Below, one piece after another: positions 50,611 through 59,639 of a stretch of 64,000 nucleotides of DNA (positions are counted from its first letter, which is position 1; each line of letters starts with the position of its first letter). Under the pieces are notes generated by a model. That model was not told the DNA's origin. It ran no database searches and saw nothing but the letters and a program-made list of their open reading frames with translations. Location of the stretch: positions 1,567 through 65,566 of the forward strand of contig DERZ01000056.1 of assembly GCA_002361155.1 (NCBI GenBank). The letters are read 5' to 3'. The translations under genes were made by a program, and so were the position numbers. This stretch comes from Porphyromonadaceae bacterium UBA3327 (GTDB taxonomy: Bacteria > Bacteroidota > Bacteroidia > Bacteroidales > Muribaculaceae).

Positions 50611-51624
50611 TTATTTTGTTTCCTCGAGGAGGTAGGGGTTGTATTCGCCCCATTTCTCGATGGGAGGCATGATGCCGAGCGAGATCACCTCGTCGCGGAG
50701 AGCACAGAGGTGCTTGTAGCTCTGCTCGAGTTCGGCGTTTTCTTTCTCAGTTCCCTCAACGGAACGGAACGATACGCCATCCTTGGAGATGGTGGTCTCC
50801 ATGGCCATCATGATGTTGTGGAATTTCTTGTCGTTGACATAGACACCTGCCGGCCAGCGGAAAGCGGGACCGCCCATGGCAGCCGCGATCATCTCGATGG
50901 AGAGATATGCCGGGCTCTGGAAGGAGCTGCGGCCGCGGAGGTCGATGATGTTCTTGCCGCCCTGGATCACGCGGACTTTGAGGTCCTCCCATTCGTTCTC
51001 GGGAATCACGCCCTCTTCGATGAGCTGGGTGAGGGGTTTGCCGTCCACTTTAACTGTGGATGCGAACACTGCCATCTGCTCGCCGTGACCGCCGTATGTG
51101 CGGGCGTTGACGATATTGTCCGGAGAAATCTTGAGATACTTGGCCAGCTCGTTGCGAAGACGTGTGCTGTCGAGGCCGGCGAGGGTTGTTACGCAGGAGG
51201 GTTTCACGCCCGAGTAGAGCAGCGTGACAAGACCTGTGATGTCAGCAGGGTTGAAGATAACGACGATGTGCTTTACATCAGGACAGTATTTGCGGACGTT
51301 CTTTCCGAAGTCCTCGGCGATCTGCGAGTTGCCGCGGAGAAGATCCTCGCGGGTCATGCCTGCCTTGCGGGGAGCGCCACCCGAGGATACGATATATTTC
51401 GCTCCGGTGAAAGCTTTCTCGATGTCATCGGTGAAAGTGATGTTCACGTTCTCGAATCCGCACTGCAGAAGTTCCTCTGCAACGCCTTCAAGTCCCTTTG
51501 CGTATGGATCATAGAGGCAAATGTTGGGTGTGAGGTGCATCATGAGCGCTGTCTGCGCCATGTTCGATCCGATCATGCCGGCCGCACCAACGATAAGAAG
51601 CTTTTCGTCTGTTAAGAAATTCAT
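50611..51624 (-). CDS. mdh: Malate dehydrogenase
   Basis: The 337-residue NAD-linked enzyme interconverts malate and oxaloacetate, a step of the reductive branch to succinate. It has the Rossmann motif VGAAGMIGSNMAQ, the substrate loop GGAPRKAGMTREDLLRGN, VIFNPADITGLV, AGLDSTRLRNEL and the catalytic-histidine segment RTYGGHGEQMAVF. It is probably of the Bacteroidales LDH-like malate dehydrogenase group. It diverges from radA over a shared promoter region. With mutAB nearby the window holds two enzymes of the succinate-propionate route. Confidence 0.93.
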   Translation of the reverse strand: MNFLTDEKLLIVGAAGMIGSNMAQTALMMHLTPNICLYDPYAKGLEGVAEELLQCGFENVNITFTDDIEKAFTGAKYIVSSGGAPRKAGMTREDLLRGNSQIAEDFGKNVRKYCPDVKHIVVIFNPADITGLVTLLYSGVKPSCVTTLAGLDSTRLRNELAKYLKISPDNIVNARTYGGHGEQMAVFASTVKVDGKPLTQLIEEGVIPENEWEDLKVRVIQGGKNIIDLRGRSSFQSPAYLSIEMIAAAMGGPAFRWPAGVYVNDKKFHNIMMAMETTISKDGVSFRSVEGTEKENAELEQSYKHLCALRDEVISLGIMPPIEKWGEYNPYLLEETK

Positions 51625-51709
51625 AGCTTTTTAAGTTGATATTTGGGTTTTTTATTGTAATTTAATGTGAAGTGAACGACCTTTGTACGGGGTTTGTTCT
51701 TTCATTCGG

Positions 51710-51739
51710 CAAATATAAAGAATTTTTTTATTACTTTTG
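51710..51739. promoter_or_regulatory. Divergent -7 boxes for mdh and radA
   Basis: TATATTTG on the minus strand (51710-51717) and TACTTTTG on the plus strand (51732-51739) each fit TAnnTTTG. Neither has a well-spaced TTTG. The radA leader would be about 100 bases. Confidence 0.5.
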
Positions 51740-51844
51740 CAGATAATCCTTAAAAATTAAGGAAATTTTTCATTAAAAACTCCGCATCCGCATTTTTTGA
51801 GGGTAGGGGTATGACATTTTCGTTGGGAATGGGTCTTTATTCAA

Positions 51845-53206
51845 ATGGCTAAGATAAAATCAGTATATTTCTGCTCGGCGTGCGGCTATGAATCTGCCAA
51901 ATGGCTGGGCAAATGTCCCGGATGTGGTGAATGGAACACGTTCACAGAAGAGAAGGTCACCGTTTCTGCCAGAAAAGGCACTGCCCGCGGGCTTGTGAAG
52001 AGTTCGCTGCCGGTGAGGCTTTCCGAGATAGAGGTCACCGGAGAACAGAGGATAAAAATGCCGTCGGCGGAACTGAACCGTGTGCTCGGCGGCGGCCTGG
52101 TGTATGGCAGTCTCATTCTGATCGGAGGAGAGCCGGGCATAGGAAAGTCTACGCTCCTGCTCCAGAACATTCTTTCCATCCGCAACCGTAAGATACTCTA
52201 CATATCGGGAGAGGAAAGCGCCTCGCAGCTGAGGATTCGCGCCGACAGACTCGGCAAAGTGTCAGACAACACCCTGATACTATGCGAGACACAGCTTGAT
52301 GCCATCTTTGCCCAGATTGAGAATGTGAAGCCCGAGCTTGTGGTGGTCGATTCGATCCAGACCATACTTAATCCTGAACTCGAATCGGCTCCGGGCAGTG
52401 TGTCGCAGGTCCGGGAGTGTGCCGCCGCTCTTCTACGTTTCGCCAAGGAGAGCGATGTCCCCGTCATTCTCGTGGGGCATATAAATAAGGACGGAGCCAT
52501 AGCCGGTCCCAAGGTACTCGAGCATATTGTCGACACGGTTCTGCAGTTCGAGGGCGACCGGCAGTATCTCTACCGGATTCTGCGCGCAATCAAGAATCGC
52601 TTCGGCTCGACCAGCGAGATCGGAATTTACGAGATGGTGGACCGGGGCTTGCGCGAGGTGAAGAATCCATCCGAGATGTTGCTTTCCGACAACCGCGACG
52701 AGGAGATGAGCGGAATAGCCATCGGTGTCACCGTGGAAGGTGTCCGTCCGTTTATGGTGGAGGTGCAGGCTCTCGTGTCGTCGGCGGCTTACGGCACGCC
52801 GCAGCGTGCCGTCACGGGGTTCGACCAGCGCCGGCTCAACATGTTGCTCGCCGTGCTTGAGAAACGGGCGAGGTTCAAGCTCTCGCAGAAGGACGTGTTC
52901 CTCAATATCGCCGGTGGACTTAAAGTGGCCGACCCGGCTCTCGACCTCGCCGTGGTGGCGGCTGTGATGAGCTCCAATTTCGACCTTGTGATCCCACGGA
53001 GGACGGCATTTGCAGGAGAAGTGGGGCTGTCGGGAGAAATACGGACGGTCAACAGGATGGACCAGCGCGTGGCCGAGGCCGAAAAACTCGGCTTTGAAGC
53101 CATCTACATCCCGGCCGGAAACCTCAAGGGAGTGAAAAGCGATTTCAAGATAAAGATTATGGAGGTGTCGAAAGTCACCGACATGTTCCGCAGCCTCTTC
53201 GAGTAA
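51845..53206 (+). CDS. radA: DNA repair protein RadA (Sms)
   Basis: RadA is a RecA-like ATPase that helps process recombination intermediates. The 453-residue protein starts with a C4 zinc finger (YFCSACGYESAKWLGKCPGC; Cys10, 13, 24, 27), then a Walker A motif GGEPGIGKST (94-103), the RadA-specific KNRFGS motif, and a C-terminal Lon-like domain (FLNIAGGLKVADPALDLAV). Length and start are normal. It diverges from mdh; ftsE follows 87 bases downstream with its own -7 box. Confidence 0.97.
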   Translation: MAKIKSVYFCSACGYESAKWLGKCPGCGEWNTFTEEKVTVSARKGTARGLVKSSLPVRLSEIEVTGEQRIKMPSAELNRVLGGGLVYGSLILIGGEPGIGKSTLLLQNILSIRNRKILYISGEESASQLRIRADRLGKVSDNTLILCETQLDAIFAQIENVKPELVVVDSIQTILNPELESAPGSVSQVRECAAALLRFAKESDVPVILVGHINKDGAIAGPKVLEHIVDTVLQFEGDRQYLYRILRAIKNRFGSTSEIGIYEMVDRGLREVKNPSEMLLSDNRDEEMSGIAIGVTVEGVRPFMVEVQALVSSAAYGTPQRAVTGFDQRRLNMLLAVLEKRARFKLSQKDVFLNIAGGLKVADPALDLAVVAAVMSSNFDLVIPRRTAFAGEVGLSGEIRTVNRMDQRVAEAEKLGFEAIYIPAGNLKGVKSDFKIKIMEVSKVTDMFRSLFE

Positions 53207-53262
53207 TTGCTTCTGTCGGAAATTACATGAGGGGCGATGCGTAATGTTTTACGAAATTTGAT

Positions 53263-53270
53263 TAATTTTG
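53263..53270 (+). promoter_or_regulatory. ftsE promoter -7 box
   Basis: TAATTTTG fits the consensus and would start transcription about 17 bases before the ftsE ATG. The -33 position has no TTTG. Confidence 0.45.
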
Positions 53271-53293
53271 CACACATTATAGAATAGGAAACT

Positions 53294-53983
53294 ATGGGCG
53301 CGATTATAGAATATGAGAATGTGGAGATAGAACGGGCAGACCGTCTGGTGATGAAGAATGTTACTTTTTCAATCGAGGAAGGGGAGTTCCGCTACCTTGT
53401 GGGAAAGGTTGGCAGCGGCAAGAGTTCTCTGATGAAGACAATGTATGCCGAGGTGGAGATCCCGCGGGGAGACCGCGCGGAAGTGCTCGGCTTCGATCTG
53501 CTCAATCTGCGCCGGCGTGATATTCCTATGTTGCGCCGCAAGGTGGGGATAGTATTCCAGGACTTCCAGTTGCTTCAGGACAGGTCGGCGGCCGCCAATC
53601 TCCGGTTTGTGCTCGCCGCCACGGGGTGGAAGTCGAAGAGCGACATGGATGACCGCATAGCTGAAGTGCTGAAGGCGGTCGGCATGGAGAACAAGGCGTA
53701 TAAGATGCCCCACGAACTCAGCGGAGGAGAACAGCAGCGCATAGTGATAGCCAGGGCGCTTCTCAACAGTCCGAAACTTATTCTTGCCGACGAACCCACC
53801 GGAAATCTCGACCCGCAGACCGGCTACCAGATCGTGAGTCTGCTGCACCGTCTGGCCGAAGATGGCACTGCCGTCCTTATGGCCACCCACAATATGCAGA
53901 TGGTGGAGGATTTTCCCGCTTCACTGATGCGCTGTTGCGACAAAAGACTCGAGGCGCACAACGTACGCGGTGCGATTCTGTAA
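53294..53983 (+). CDS. ftsE: Cell-division ATPase FtsE
   Basis: A 229-residue ABC ATPase with Walker A VGKVGSGKSSL, Q-loop VFQDFQLLQDRSAAANLRF, signature LSGGEQQR, Walker B LILADEPTGNLD and H-loop MATHN. The FtsE group works with membrane protein FtsX to regulate peptidoglycan hydrolases at division. No ftsX is next to it, which is common in Bacteroidetes. The ATG at 53294 is in the expected place. An unrelated LolD-like exporter ATPase is an alternative, less likely from the sequence. Confidence 0.85.
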   Translation: MGAIIEYENVEIERADRLVMKNVTFSIEEGEFRYLVGKVGSGKSSLMKTMYAEVEIPRGDRAEVLGFDLLNLRRRDIPMLRRKVGIVFQDFQLLQDRSAAANLRFVLAATGWKSKSDMDDRIAEVLKAVGMENKAYKMPHELSGGEQQRIVIARALLNSPKLILADEPTGNLDPQTGYQIVSLLHRLAEDGTAVLMATHNMQMVEDFPASLMRCCDKRLEAHNVRGAIL

Positions 53984-54001
53984 AAATTTGAGCGAAAAGT
54001 T

Positions 54002-54033
54002 TTTGAATTATATAAAAAAAATCCATAATTTTG
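54002..54033 (+). promoter_or_regulatory. Strong promoter of mutA-mutB
   Basis: TTTG (54002-54005), 20 bases, TAATTTTG (54026-54033) match the consensus exactly. Transcription from about 54040 would give a leader of about 100 bases. Confidence 0.85.
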
Positions 54034-54050
54034 TGGAAAATTCGTCGGAC

Positions 54051-54099
54051 ACTCCTCTCAAGGAGGGGTCAAAATTGCCCCGAGGTTTGCTCAAGGGGC
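54051..54099 (+). promoter_or_regulatory. Two-hairpin leader upstream of mutA
   Basis: Hairpin 1 (54051-54069) has a 7-pair stem with loop TCAAG. Hairpin 2 (54077-54099) has GCCCC/GGGGC and GAG/CTC stems with an AA bulge. Both contain CTCAAGG (54057-54063 and 54090-54096). A ribosomal or protein-bound control element is possible; I do not recognise a known riboswitch. Confidence 0.4.
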
Positions 54100-54141
54100 G
54101 TCTAATATCGTGAATATAAAACATTTATAATATTTTTAGAA

Positions 54142-56001
54142 ATGTCAGAAAATAAGGAAAAATTGTTTGACATGTTCCCGCCTGTCACCACTGAAGAGTG
54201 GAAGGCGAAAATCAATGTCGACCTCAAGGGCGCCGACTTCGATCGCAAGCTGGTGTGGCGCACCAACGAAGGATTCAACGTTCAGCCGTTCTATCGCAGA
54301 GAAGATCTCGCAGGACTGCCCGGAATAGGCACTCTTCCCGGAGAGTTCCCCTACGTGCGCGGCACCCGCGGCAACAACGACTGGATTGTCCGTCAGGCTG
54401 TGATCGGCAAGGATGCCGCGGAGGCAAACCGTCACGCCCTTCACATCATCGACCGCGGAGTCGAGTCGCTCGGAATCTGTCTGGGCAATTTCGCCGCAGC
54501 CGATCTGCGTGACATCCTGAAGGGCGTCGACCTGAAGAAGATTGAGGTAAATGTCTCCTGCTGCCCCGGAATGGCTGCGGAAGTCGCCGCCGAGCTGGTG
54601 AAGCTCGTCAAGGAGGCAGGCGCCGAGAATGAATTCCGAGGAGCTATCGACTACAATCCTTTCCGCCGTCTGCTCCGTCACGGCCTTTCCTTTAACAAAA
54701 ATGCAGCTGAAGAGGGCCGCAAGGTCTATGAGGCCGTGAAGGAGATCAAGGGAATCAAGTGTTTCGCAGTTGACTCTTATCTGTTCAACAACGCCGGTGC
54801 TTACATCACCCAGGAGCTCGGATACGCGCTTGCATGGGGTGCCGAATGGCTCACAATGATGACCGAGGCCGGTCTGACCGTCGACGAGGTTGCCGCCCGC
54901 GTTAAATTCAACATGGGTATATCCTCCAACTATTTCATGGAGCTTGCCAAGTTCCGCGCAGGCCGCATGCTCTGGGCTGAAATCGTCAAGGCTTACGCTC
55001 CTGCCGACGAGGAAAGCTGCAAAATGTGGGTTCATGCCGTCACAAGCGAGTTCAACCAGACTCTCTATGACTCCCACGTGAATCTGCTCCGCTCCATGAC
55101 AGAGACAATGAGCGCGGCTCTCGCCGGAGTCAACTCCATCGAGACCCTTCCGTTCGACCGCTGCTACGAGTGTCCCGACGAGTTCAGCGAGCGCATCGCA
55201 CGCAACCAGCAGTTCCTGCTGCGCGACGAGTCGCACCTCAACAAGGTGGTTGACCCCGCCGGCGGTTCATATTATATAGAGACCCTCACAGCCTCGATCG
55301 CCAAGGTGGCGTGGGAAATCTTCAACGAGATCGAGGACAAGGGTGGTTTCGAGGCCATGCTCCGCAACGGAGAGATCCAGGGCAAGGTAAACGAAAGCGG
55401 TGTCAAGCGCCATCTCGATGTCGCCCGCCGCAAGGAATCGCTCCTCGGCACCAACCAGTTCCCCAACTTCAACGAGAAGGCTCTCGACAAGGTGCAGGGC
55501 AAATCCTGCGGTTGCGGTTGCGGCTGCGCCGAGAAGGAAGAGGCCGACGGCGCCGTGACACCCCTCGTGTTTGACCGCGCTGCAAGCCAGTTCGAGAAGC
55601 TCCGCCTCGACACCGAGCGCGCCGCACACCGTCCCAAGGTGTTCATGCTCACCATCGGCAACCTCGCCATGCGTCTGGCCCGCGCCCAGTTCTCGTCGAA
55701 CTTCTTCGGTTGCGCCGGATATGAGATTATCGACAACATCGGATTCAACACAGTCAAGGAAGGCATTGACGCCGCAATGGAGAAGAAAGCCGATATCGTG
55801 GTGCTCTGCTCCAGCGACGACGAGTACGCACAGTACGCACCCGAGGCATTTAAGGAACTCGCCGGACGCGCCATGTTCGTAGTTGCCGGCGCTCCGGCCT
55901 GCATGGACGACCTCAAGAAGGAGGGCATCGAAAGCTTCATCCACGTGAAGTGCAATGTGCTCGACACTCTCGTTGACTTTAACGCTAAACTCCTCAAATA
56001 A
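54142..56001 (+). CDS. mutA: Methylmalonyl-CoA mutase small (beta) subunit
   Basis: MutA is the non-catalytic partner of the B12-dependent mutase that interconverts succinyl-CoA and methylmalonyl-CoA. The 619-residue protein has the TIM-barrel region (1-450; [32 protein letters not shown]) and a degenerate cobalamin-like domain ([20 protein letters not shown]) without the DxHxxG motif, as usual. An oddity is a Cys-Gly run, CGCGCGC at residues 456-462, in the linker between the two domains. It lies 10 bases before mutB and behind a strong promoter. Confidence 0.94.
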   Translation: MSENKEKLFDMFPPVTTEEWKAKINVDLKGADFDRKLVWRTNEGFNVQPFYRREDLAGLPGIGTLPGEFPYVRGTRGNNDWIVRQAVIGKDAAEANRHALHIIDRGVESLGICLGNFAAADLRDILKGVDLKKIEVNVSCCPGMAAEVAAELVKLVKEAGAENEFRGAIDYNPFRRLLRHGLSFNKNAAEEGRKVYEAVKEIKGIKCFAVDSYLFNNAGAYITQELGYALAWGAEWLTMMTEAGLTVDEVAARVKFNMGISSNYFMELAKFRAGRMLWAEIVKAYAPADEESCKMWVHAVTSEFNQTLYDSHVNLLRSMTETMSAALAGVNSIETLPFDRCYECPDEFSERIARNQQFLLRDESHLNKVVDPAGGSYYIETLTASIAKVAWEIFNEIEDKGGFEAMLRNGEIQGKVNESGVKRHLDVARRKESLLGTNQFPNFNEKALDKVQGKSCGCGCGCAEKEEADGAVTPLVFDRAASQFEKLRLDTERAAHRPKVFMLTIGNLAMRLARAQFSSNFFGCAGYEIIDNIGFNTVKEGIDAAMEKKADIVVLCSSDDEYAQYAPEAFKELAGRAMFVVAGAPACMDDLKKEGIESFIHVKCNVLDTLVDFNAKLLK

Positions 56002-56011
56002 TCCCAGTATC

Positions 56012-58153
56012 ATGAGACCGAATTTTAAAGAAATCGATATCACAAAGACCGTGGCTCCCGCGAGCCACAAACCGGTTGAGGGTGAGGAGTGGCTCACCGC
56101 TGAACTCATTCCCGTGAAGCCGGTGTATACAGAGAAGGACCTCGAGGGCATGGAGCACCTCGAATACGTGTCCGGTCTGCCTCCCTTCCTCCGCGGCCCG
56201 TACAGCGCCATGTACCCGATGCGCCCCTGGACCATCCGTCAGTATGCCGGATTCTCCACAGCCGCCGAGTCCAACGCTTTCTATCGTCGTAACCTCGCCT
56301 CGGGACAGAAAGGTCTTTCGGTGGCCTTCGACCTCCCGACACACCGCGGTTACGATGCCGATCACGAGCGCGTTGTCGGTGACGTCGGCAAAGCCGGTGT
56401 CTCCATCTGCTCGCTCGAGGACATGAAGGTGCTCTTCGATGGAATTCCCTTGAACAAGATGTCGGTGTCGATGACCATGAACGGCGCAGTGCTCCCCGTA
56501 CTCGCATTCTACATCAACGCCGGACTCGAGCAGGGCGCAAGCCTCGAGGAGATGGCCGGTACCATCCAGAACGACATCCTCAAGGAGTTCATGGTCCGCA
56601 ATACCTACATCTACCCGCCGGCATTCTCGATGAAGATCATCGCCGATATCTTCGAGTATACTTCGAAGAACATGCCTAAGTTCAACTCCATCTCCATCTC
56701 CGGCTATCACATGCAGGAAGCCGGTGCAACCGCCGACATCGAGCTGGCATACACGCTCGCCGACGGTCTGGAATATCTCCGCGCAGGTGTCAACGCCGGC
56801 ATGGATATCGACTCGTTCGCTCCCCGTCTGTCGTTCTTCTGGGGTATCTCGATGAATTATTTCATGGAGATCGCCAAGATGCGTGCCGCACGTATGCTCT
56901 GGGCCAGGATTGTCAAGCAGTTCAATCCCAAGAACCCGAAATCGCTTGCACTCCGTACGCACTGCCAGACTTCAGGCTGGTCGCTTACCGAGCAGGATCC
57001 CTTCAACAACGTGGGCCGTACCTGCGTAGAGGCCATGGGTGCCGTTCTCGGCCACACCCAGAGTCTCCACACCAACGCCCTCGATGAGGCTATCGCCCTT
57101 CCGACGGACTTCTCCGCGCGTATCGCCCGCAACACCCAGATCTATATCCAGGAGGAAACCCATGTCTGCAAGCAGATCGACCCGTGGGGCGGCAGCTACT
57201 ATGTCGAGAGCCTCACCAACGAGATCGCTCACCGCGCATGGGAACATATCCAGGAAATCGAGAAACTCGGCGGGATGGCCAAGGCCATCGAGACCGGTCT
57301 TCCCAAACTCAAGATCGAGGAGGCGGCTGCCCGCACGCAGGCCCACATCGATTCCGGCAAGCAGACCATCGTCGGTATCAATAAGTTCCGTCTCGACCAT
57401 GAGGATCCGATCGACATCCTCGAGGTGGACAACACCGAAGTCCGCAAAGAGCAGTGCGCGCGTCTTGAGGTTCTCCGCAAGGACCGTGACGAGGAGGCCG
57501 TGAAGAAAGCTCTCGCCGACATCACGGAGGCTGTGAAGGATCCCTCGAAGGGAAATCTTCTCGACCTCGCCGTCAAGGCGGCCGGTCTGCGCGCGTCGCT
57601 CGGAGAGATCTCCGACGCTTGCGAGGCTGTGGTTGGACGTTACAAAGCTGTCATCAAAACTATATCAGGCGTGTATTCAACTGAAGAGAAGGGTGATCCC
57701 GAATTCGAGGAGGCCCGCAAGGCTGTGGCTGACTTCGCTAAGCGCGAAGGTCGCCAGCCCCGTATCATGATTGCGAAGATGGGTCAGGACGGTCACGACC
57801 GCGGCGCCAAGGTGGTTGCCACCGGTTATGCCGACTGCGGTTTCGACGTCGACATGGGTCCGCTGTTCCAGACTCCCGCCGAGGCTGCCCGTCAGGCTGT
57901 GGAGAACGACGTCCACATCCTCGGTGTGTCCTCGCTTGCAGCCGGTCACAAGACGCTTATTCCCCAGGTGATCGAGGAACTGAAGAAGCTCGGCCGCGAG
58001 GACATCATGGTAACAGCCGGAGGTGTGATCCCCGCCCAGGACTATGACTTCCTATACAAGGCAGGTGTCGCAGCCATCTTCGGCCCCGGTACCCGTATTC
58101 CGAAGAGCGCGATCGAGATGATCCGCATCCTCAACGAGGACCGCGCCCAGTAA
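56012..58153 (+). CDS. mutB: Methylmalonyl-CoA mutase large (alpha, catalytic) subunit
   Basis: MutB binds adenosylcobalamin and carries out the radical rearrangement. The 713-residue protein starts at ATG 56012; the in-frame extension to 55955 lies within mutA and is rejected. It has [19 protein letters not shown], the [19 protein letters not shown] substrate region, TGLP segment, and the cobalamin-binding motif GQDGHDRG (Asp593, His595, Gly598). With mutA it makes the dimer used in succinate to propionate fermentation. No MeaB chaperone or epimerase gene adjoins it here. Confidence 0.97.
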   Translation: MRPNFKEIDITKTVAPASHKPVEGEEWLTAELIPVKPVYTEKDLEGMEHLEYVSGLPPFLRGPYSAMYPMRPWTIRQYAGFSTAAESNAFYRRNLASGQKGLSVAFDLPTHRGYDADHERVVGDVGKAGVSICSLEDMKVLFDGIPLNKMSVSMTMNGAVLPVLAFYINAGLEQGASLEEMAGTIQNDILKEFMVRNTYIYPPAFSMKIIADIFEYTSKNMPKFNSISISGYHMQEAGATADIELAYTLADGLEYLRAGVNAGMDIDSFAPRLSFFWGISMNYFMEIAKMRAARMLWARIVKQFNPKNPKSLALRTHCQTSGWSLTEQDPFNNVGRTCVEAMGAVLGHTQSLHTNALDEAIALPTDFSARIARNTQIYIQEETHVCKQIDPWGGSYYVESLTNEIAHRAWEHIQEIEKLGGMAKAIETGLPKLKIEEAAARTQAHIDSGKQTIVGINKFRLDHEDPIDILEVDNTEVRKEQCARLEVLRKDRDEEAVKKALADITEAVKDPSKGNLLDLAVKAAGLRASLGEISDACEAVVGRYKAVIKTISGVYSTEEKGDPEFEEARKAVADFAKREGRQPRIMIAKMGQDGHDRGAKVVATGYADCGFDVDMGPLFQTPAEAARQAVENDVHILGVSSLAAGHKTLIPQVIEELKKLGREDIMVTAGGVIPAQDYDFLYKAGVAAIFGPGTRIPKSAIEMIRILNEDRAQ

Positions 58154-58174
58154 TCCCGCGCTGAACAACCACAT

Positions 58175-58259
58175 ATTCCGCACGGCGCATGTCGTGCGGA
58201 ATCCAATACAAATCCAGGCCGACTTGAACTCCGGTTCAAGCCGGTCTGGATTTGTATTG
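58175..58259 (+). terminator. Tandem hairpins after mutB
   Basis: A 10-bp hairpin (ATTCCGCACG / CGTGCGGAAT at 58175-58202) is followed directly by a very long stem (58204-58259) with a 13-bp perfect outer part (CAATACAAATCCA and its complement) and a mostly paired inner part. There is no T-run, so this may be a 3'-end stabiliser as much as a terminator. Confidence 0.55.
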
Positions 58260-58307
58260 CGCGGGGAGTGGCAATAATCCTGGTGCAATTCACGTATAAT
58301 AATAGAT

Positions 58308-59063
58308 ATGGAAAGAAACGATAACGTGAGGAATGACGAGCCTCTTTACAATATAGGAGAGGAGGAAAGTCCTCTTTATGAGTTGTCTGACGGGAATCAG
58401 GAACCGGCTGACGGTCTGACGGTATACGACAGCGTGCCGAGTGAGGATGATATGCCCGAGAATATATCGCGTACTGTCAGGATGGCTGACGATAAGAGCA
58501 TTCGGAAAATGCCTTCGCCGTTCGCCATAATGCTCAAGACGATGTTTACGCCGGTGGAGGGATGGAAAGCACTTAAACGTGCAAAATTCCAGCCCGACAG
58601 AGTGGCAGCATCCTTGTTCTATCCCTGCGTGGCATTCGCGTCGCTCTCGGAATTCTCGGCATTTGTCTATGAGGCCAATGTCACTGTGGCATCCGTGTTG
58701 GTAAGAGCTGTGGAGACTTTCATATCATTCTTTTTCAGCTATTATTCGGTATTGGCGGCTGCGGGAATCCTGCTGGGAAAAAGGGTGGGCGGAATACTGA
58801 ATTCTCCATTCGGGAAAATTTTTACGATGACTTCCATGGCTACTCTGCCGGTATTCTATATGTTTTACCGGCTGCTCCCGATACTCGGGCCGATGCTGGT
58901 GTTTCTCCCGCTATGGACCATCTATCTCGTGTTCCGCGGTGTCCGTTTCCTCAGGTTGCCGAAAGAGAAGGAATCTGTCGCCACTGGTCTTCTATGCACT
59001 CTGGAGATAGGTATGCCTATGCTTTGGAACTGGATTTTCACCGATTTAATACCTCTCGGATAA
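58308..59063 (+). CDS. Yip1-like membrane protein
   Basis: A 251-residue protein with an acidic N-terminal hydrophilic segment (1-70) and about five transmembrane helices (residues 95-248) in a Yip1/YckC-type arrangement (MLKTMFTPVEGWKALKR, ILLGKRVGGILNSPFGKI). Its function is unknown. It lies between mutB and smpB with 154- and 123-base gaps, so it is not clearly linked to either. Confidence 0.75.
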   Translation: MERNDNVRNDEPLYNIGEEESPLYELSDGNQEPADGLTVYDSVPSEDDMPENISRTVRMADDKSIRKMPSPFAIMLKTMFTPVEGWKALKRAKFQPDRVAASLFYPCVAFASLSEFSAFVYEANVTVASVLVRAVETFISFFFSYYSVLAAAGILLGKRVGGILNSPFGKIFTMTSMATLPVFYMFYRLLPILGPMLVFLPLWTIYLVFRGVRFLRLPKEKESVATGLLCTLEIGMPMLWNWIFTDLIPLG

Positions 59064-59115
59064 CCGGATACTGATAATTTCGGGCACAGACTGATAAAGT
59101 TCGCGGAATTTTTGT

Positions 59116-59131
59116 TAAATTTGTAGTTTTG
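59116..59131 (+). promoter_or_regulatory. smpB promoter -7 boxes
   Basis: Two adjacent boxes, TAAATTTG (59116-59123) and TAGTTTTG (59124-59131), fit TAnnTTTG. Either would give a leader of about 50-60 bases for smpB. Confidence 0.5.
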
Positions 59132-59186
59132 AAGGTCGGGTCAGAGCGCCGTGACGGCTATTTCCCGGCATACATGGATTTGAGAA

Positions 59187-59639
59187 ATGAAAGCAGAGCA
59201 AGTTAACATACGCAACAGACGGGCCAGATTTGACTACGAGATAACGGACACGTATGTGGCCGGAATGGTTCTGACCGGCACTGAGATAAAGTCGATACGC
59301 GACGGCAAGGCGTCGCTTGCCGACTCCTATTGTCTTGTCGAGAACGGCGAGGTGTGGGTCAAGGGCATGAACATATCGGAATATTTCTACGGGTCATATA
59401 ACAATCACGTGGCCCGACGCGACCGCAAACTACTGCTTAACCGCAAGGAGATCGCCAGGATTGCGAAGGCCGTGGAGGATCCGGGCTATACGGTGATTCC
59501 GCTCAAGGTATTCATCAGTGACCGCGGTTATGCCAAGATACAGATAGGTGTGGGACGGGGAAAAAAACAATACGACAAACGCCAGGCGATACGGGAACGC
59601 GAGGACAAGCGCTCGATGGACCGATTCTTCAAGAAATGA
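59187..59639 (+). CDS. smpB: SsrA-binding protein SmpB
   Basis: SmpB delivers tmRNA to stalled ribosomes. The 150-residue protein has the standard segments [53 protein letters not shown] and a basic C-terminal tail ([20 protein letters not shown]). It overlaps the U32 gene by 4 bases (ATGA), so the two are translationally coupled. The tmRNA gene is not in the window. Confidence 0.97.
   Translation: MKAEQVNIRNRRARFDYEITDTYVAGMVLTGTEIKSIRDGKASLADSYCLVENGEVWVKGMNISEYFYGSYNNHVARRDRKLLLNRKEIARIAKAVEDPGYTVIPLKVFISDRGYAKIQIGVGRGKKQYDKRQAIREREDKRSMDRFFKK

Noticed and set aside
54040-54141. Cobalamin riboswitch before mutAB
   Set aside because: The leader is about 100 bases, half the usual size, and I find no B12-box; only two small hairpins are seen.
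55955-56011. Longer start for mutB inside mutA
   Set aside because: The family start is [12 protein letters not shown] at 56012; the extension is the mutA tail in another frame.
58175-58259. Short repeat array or CRISPR after mutB
   Set aside because: The two stems differ in sequence, and there are no equally spaced direct repeats.
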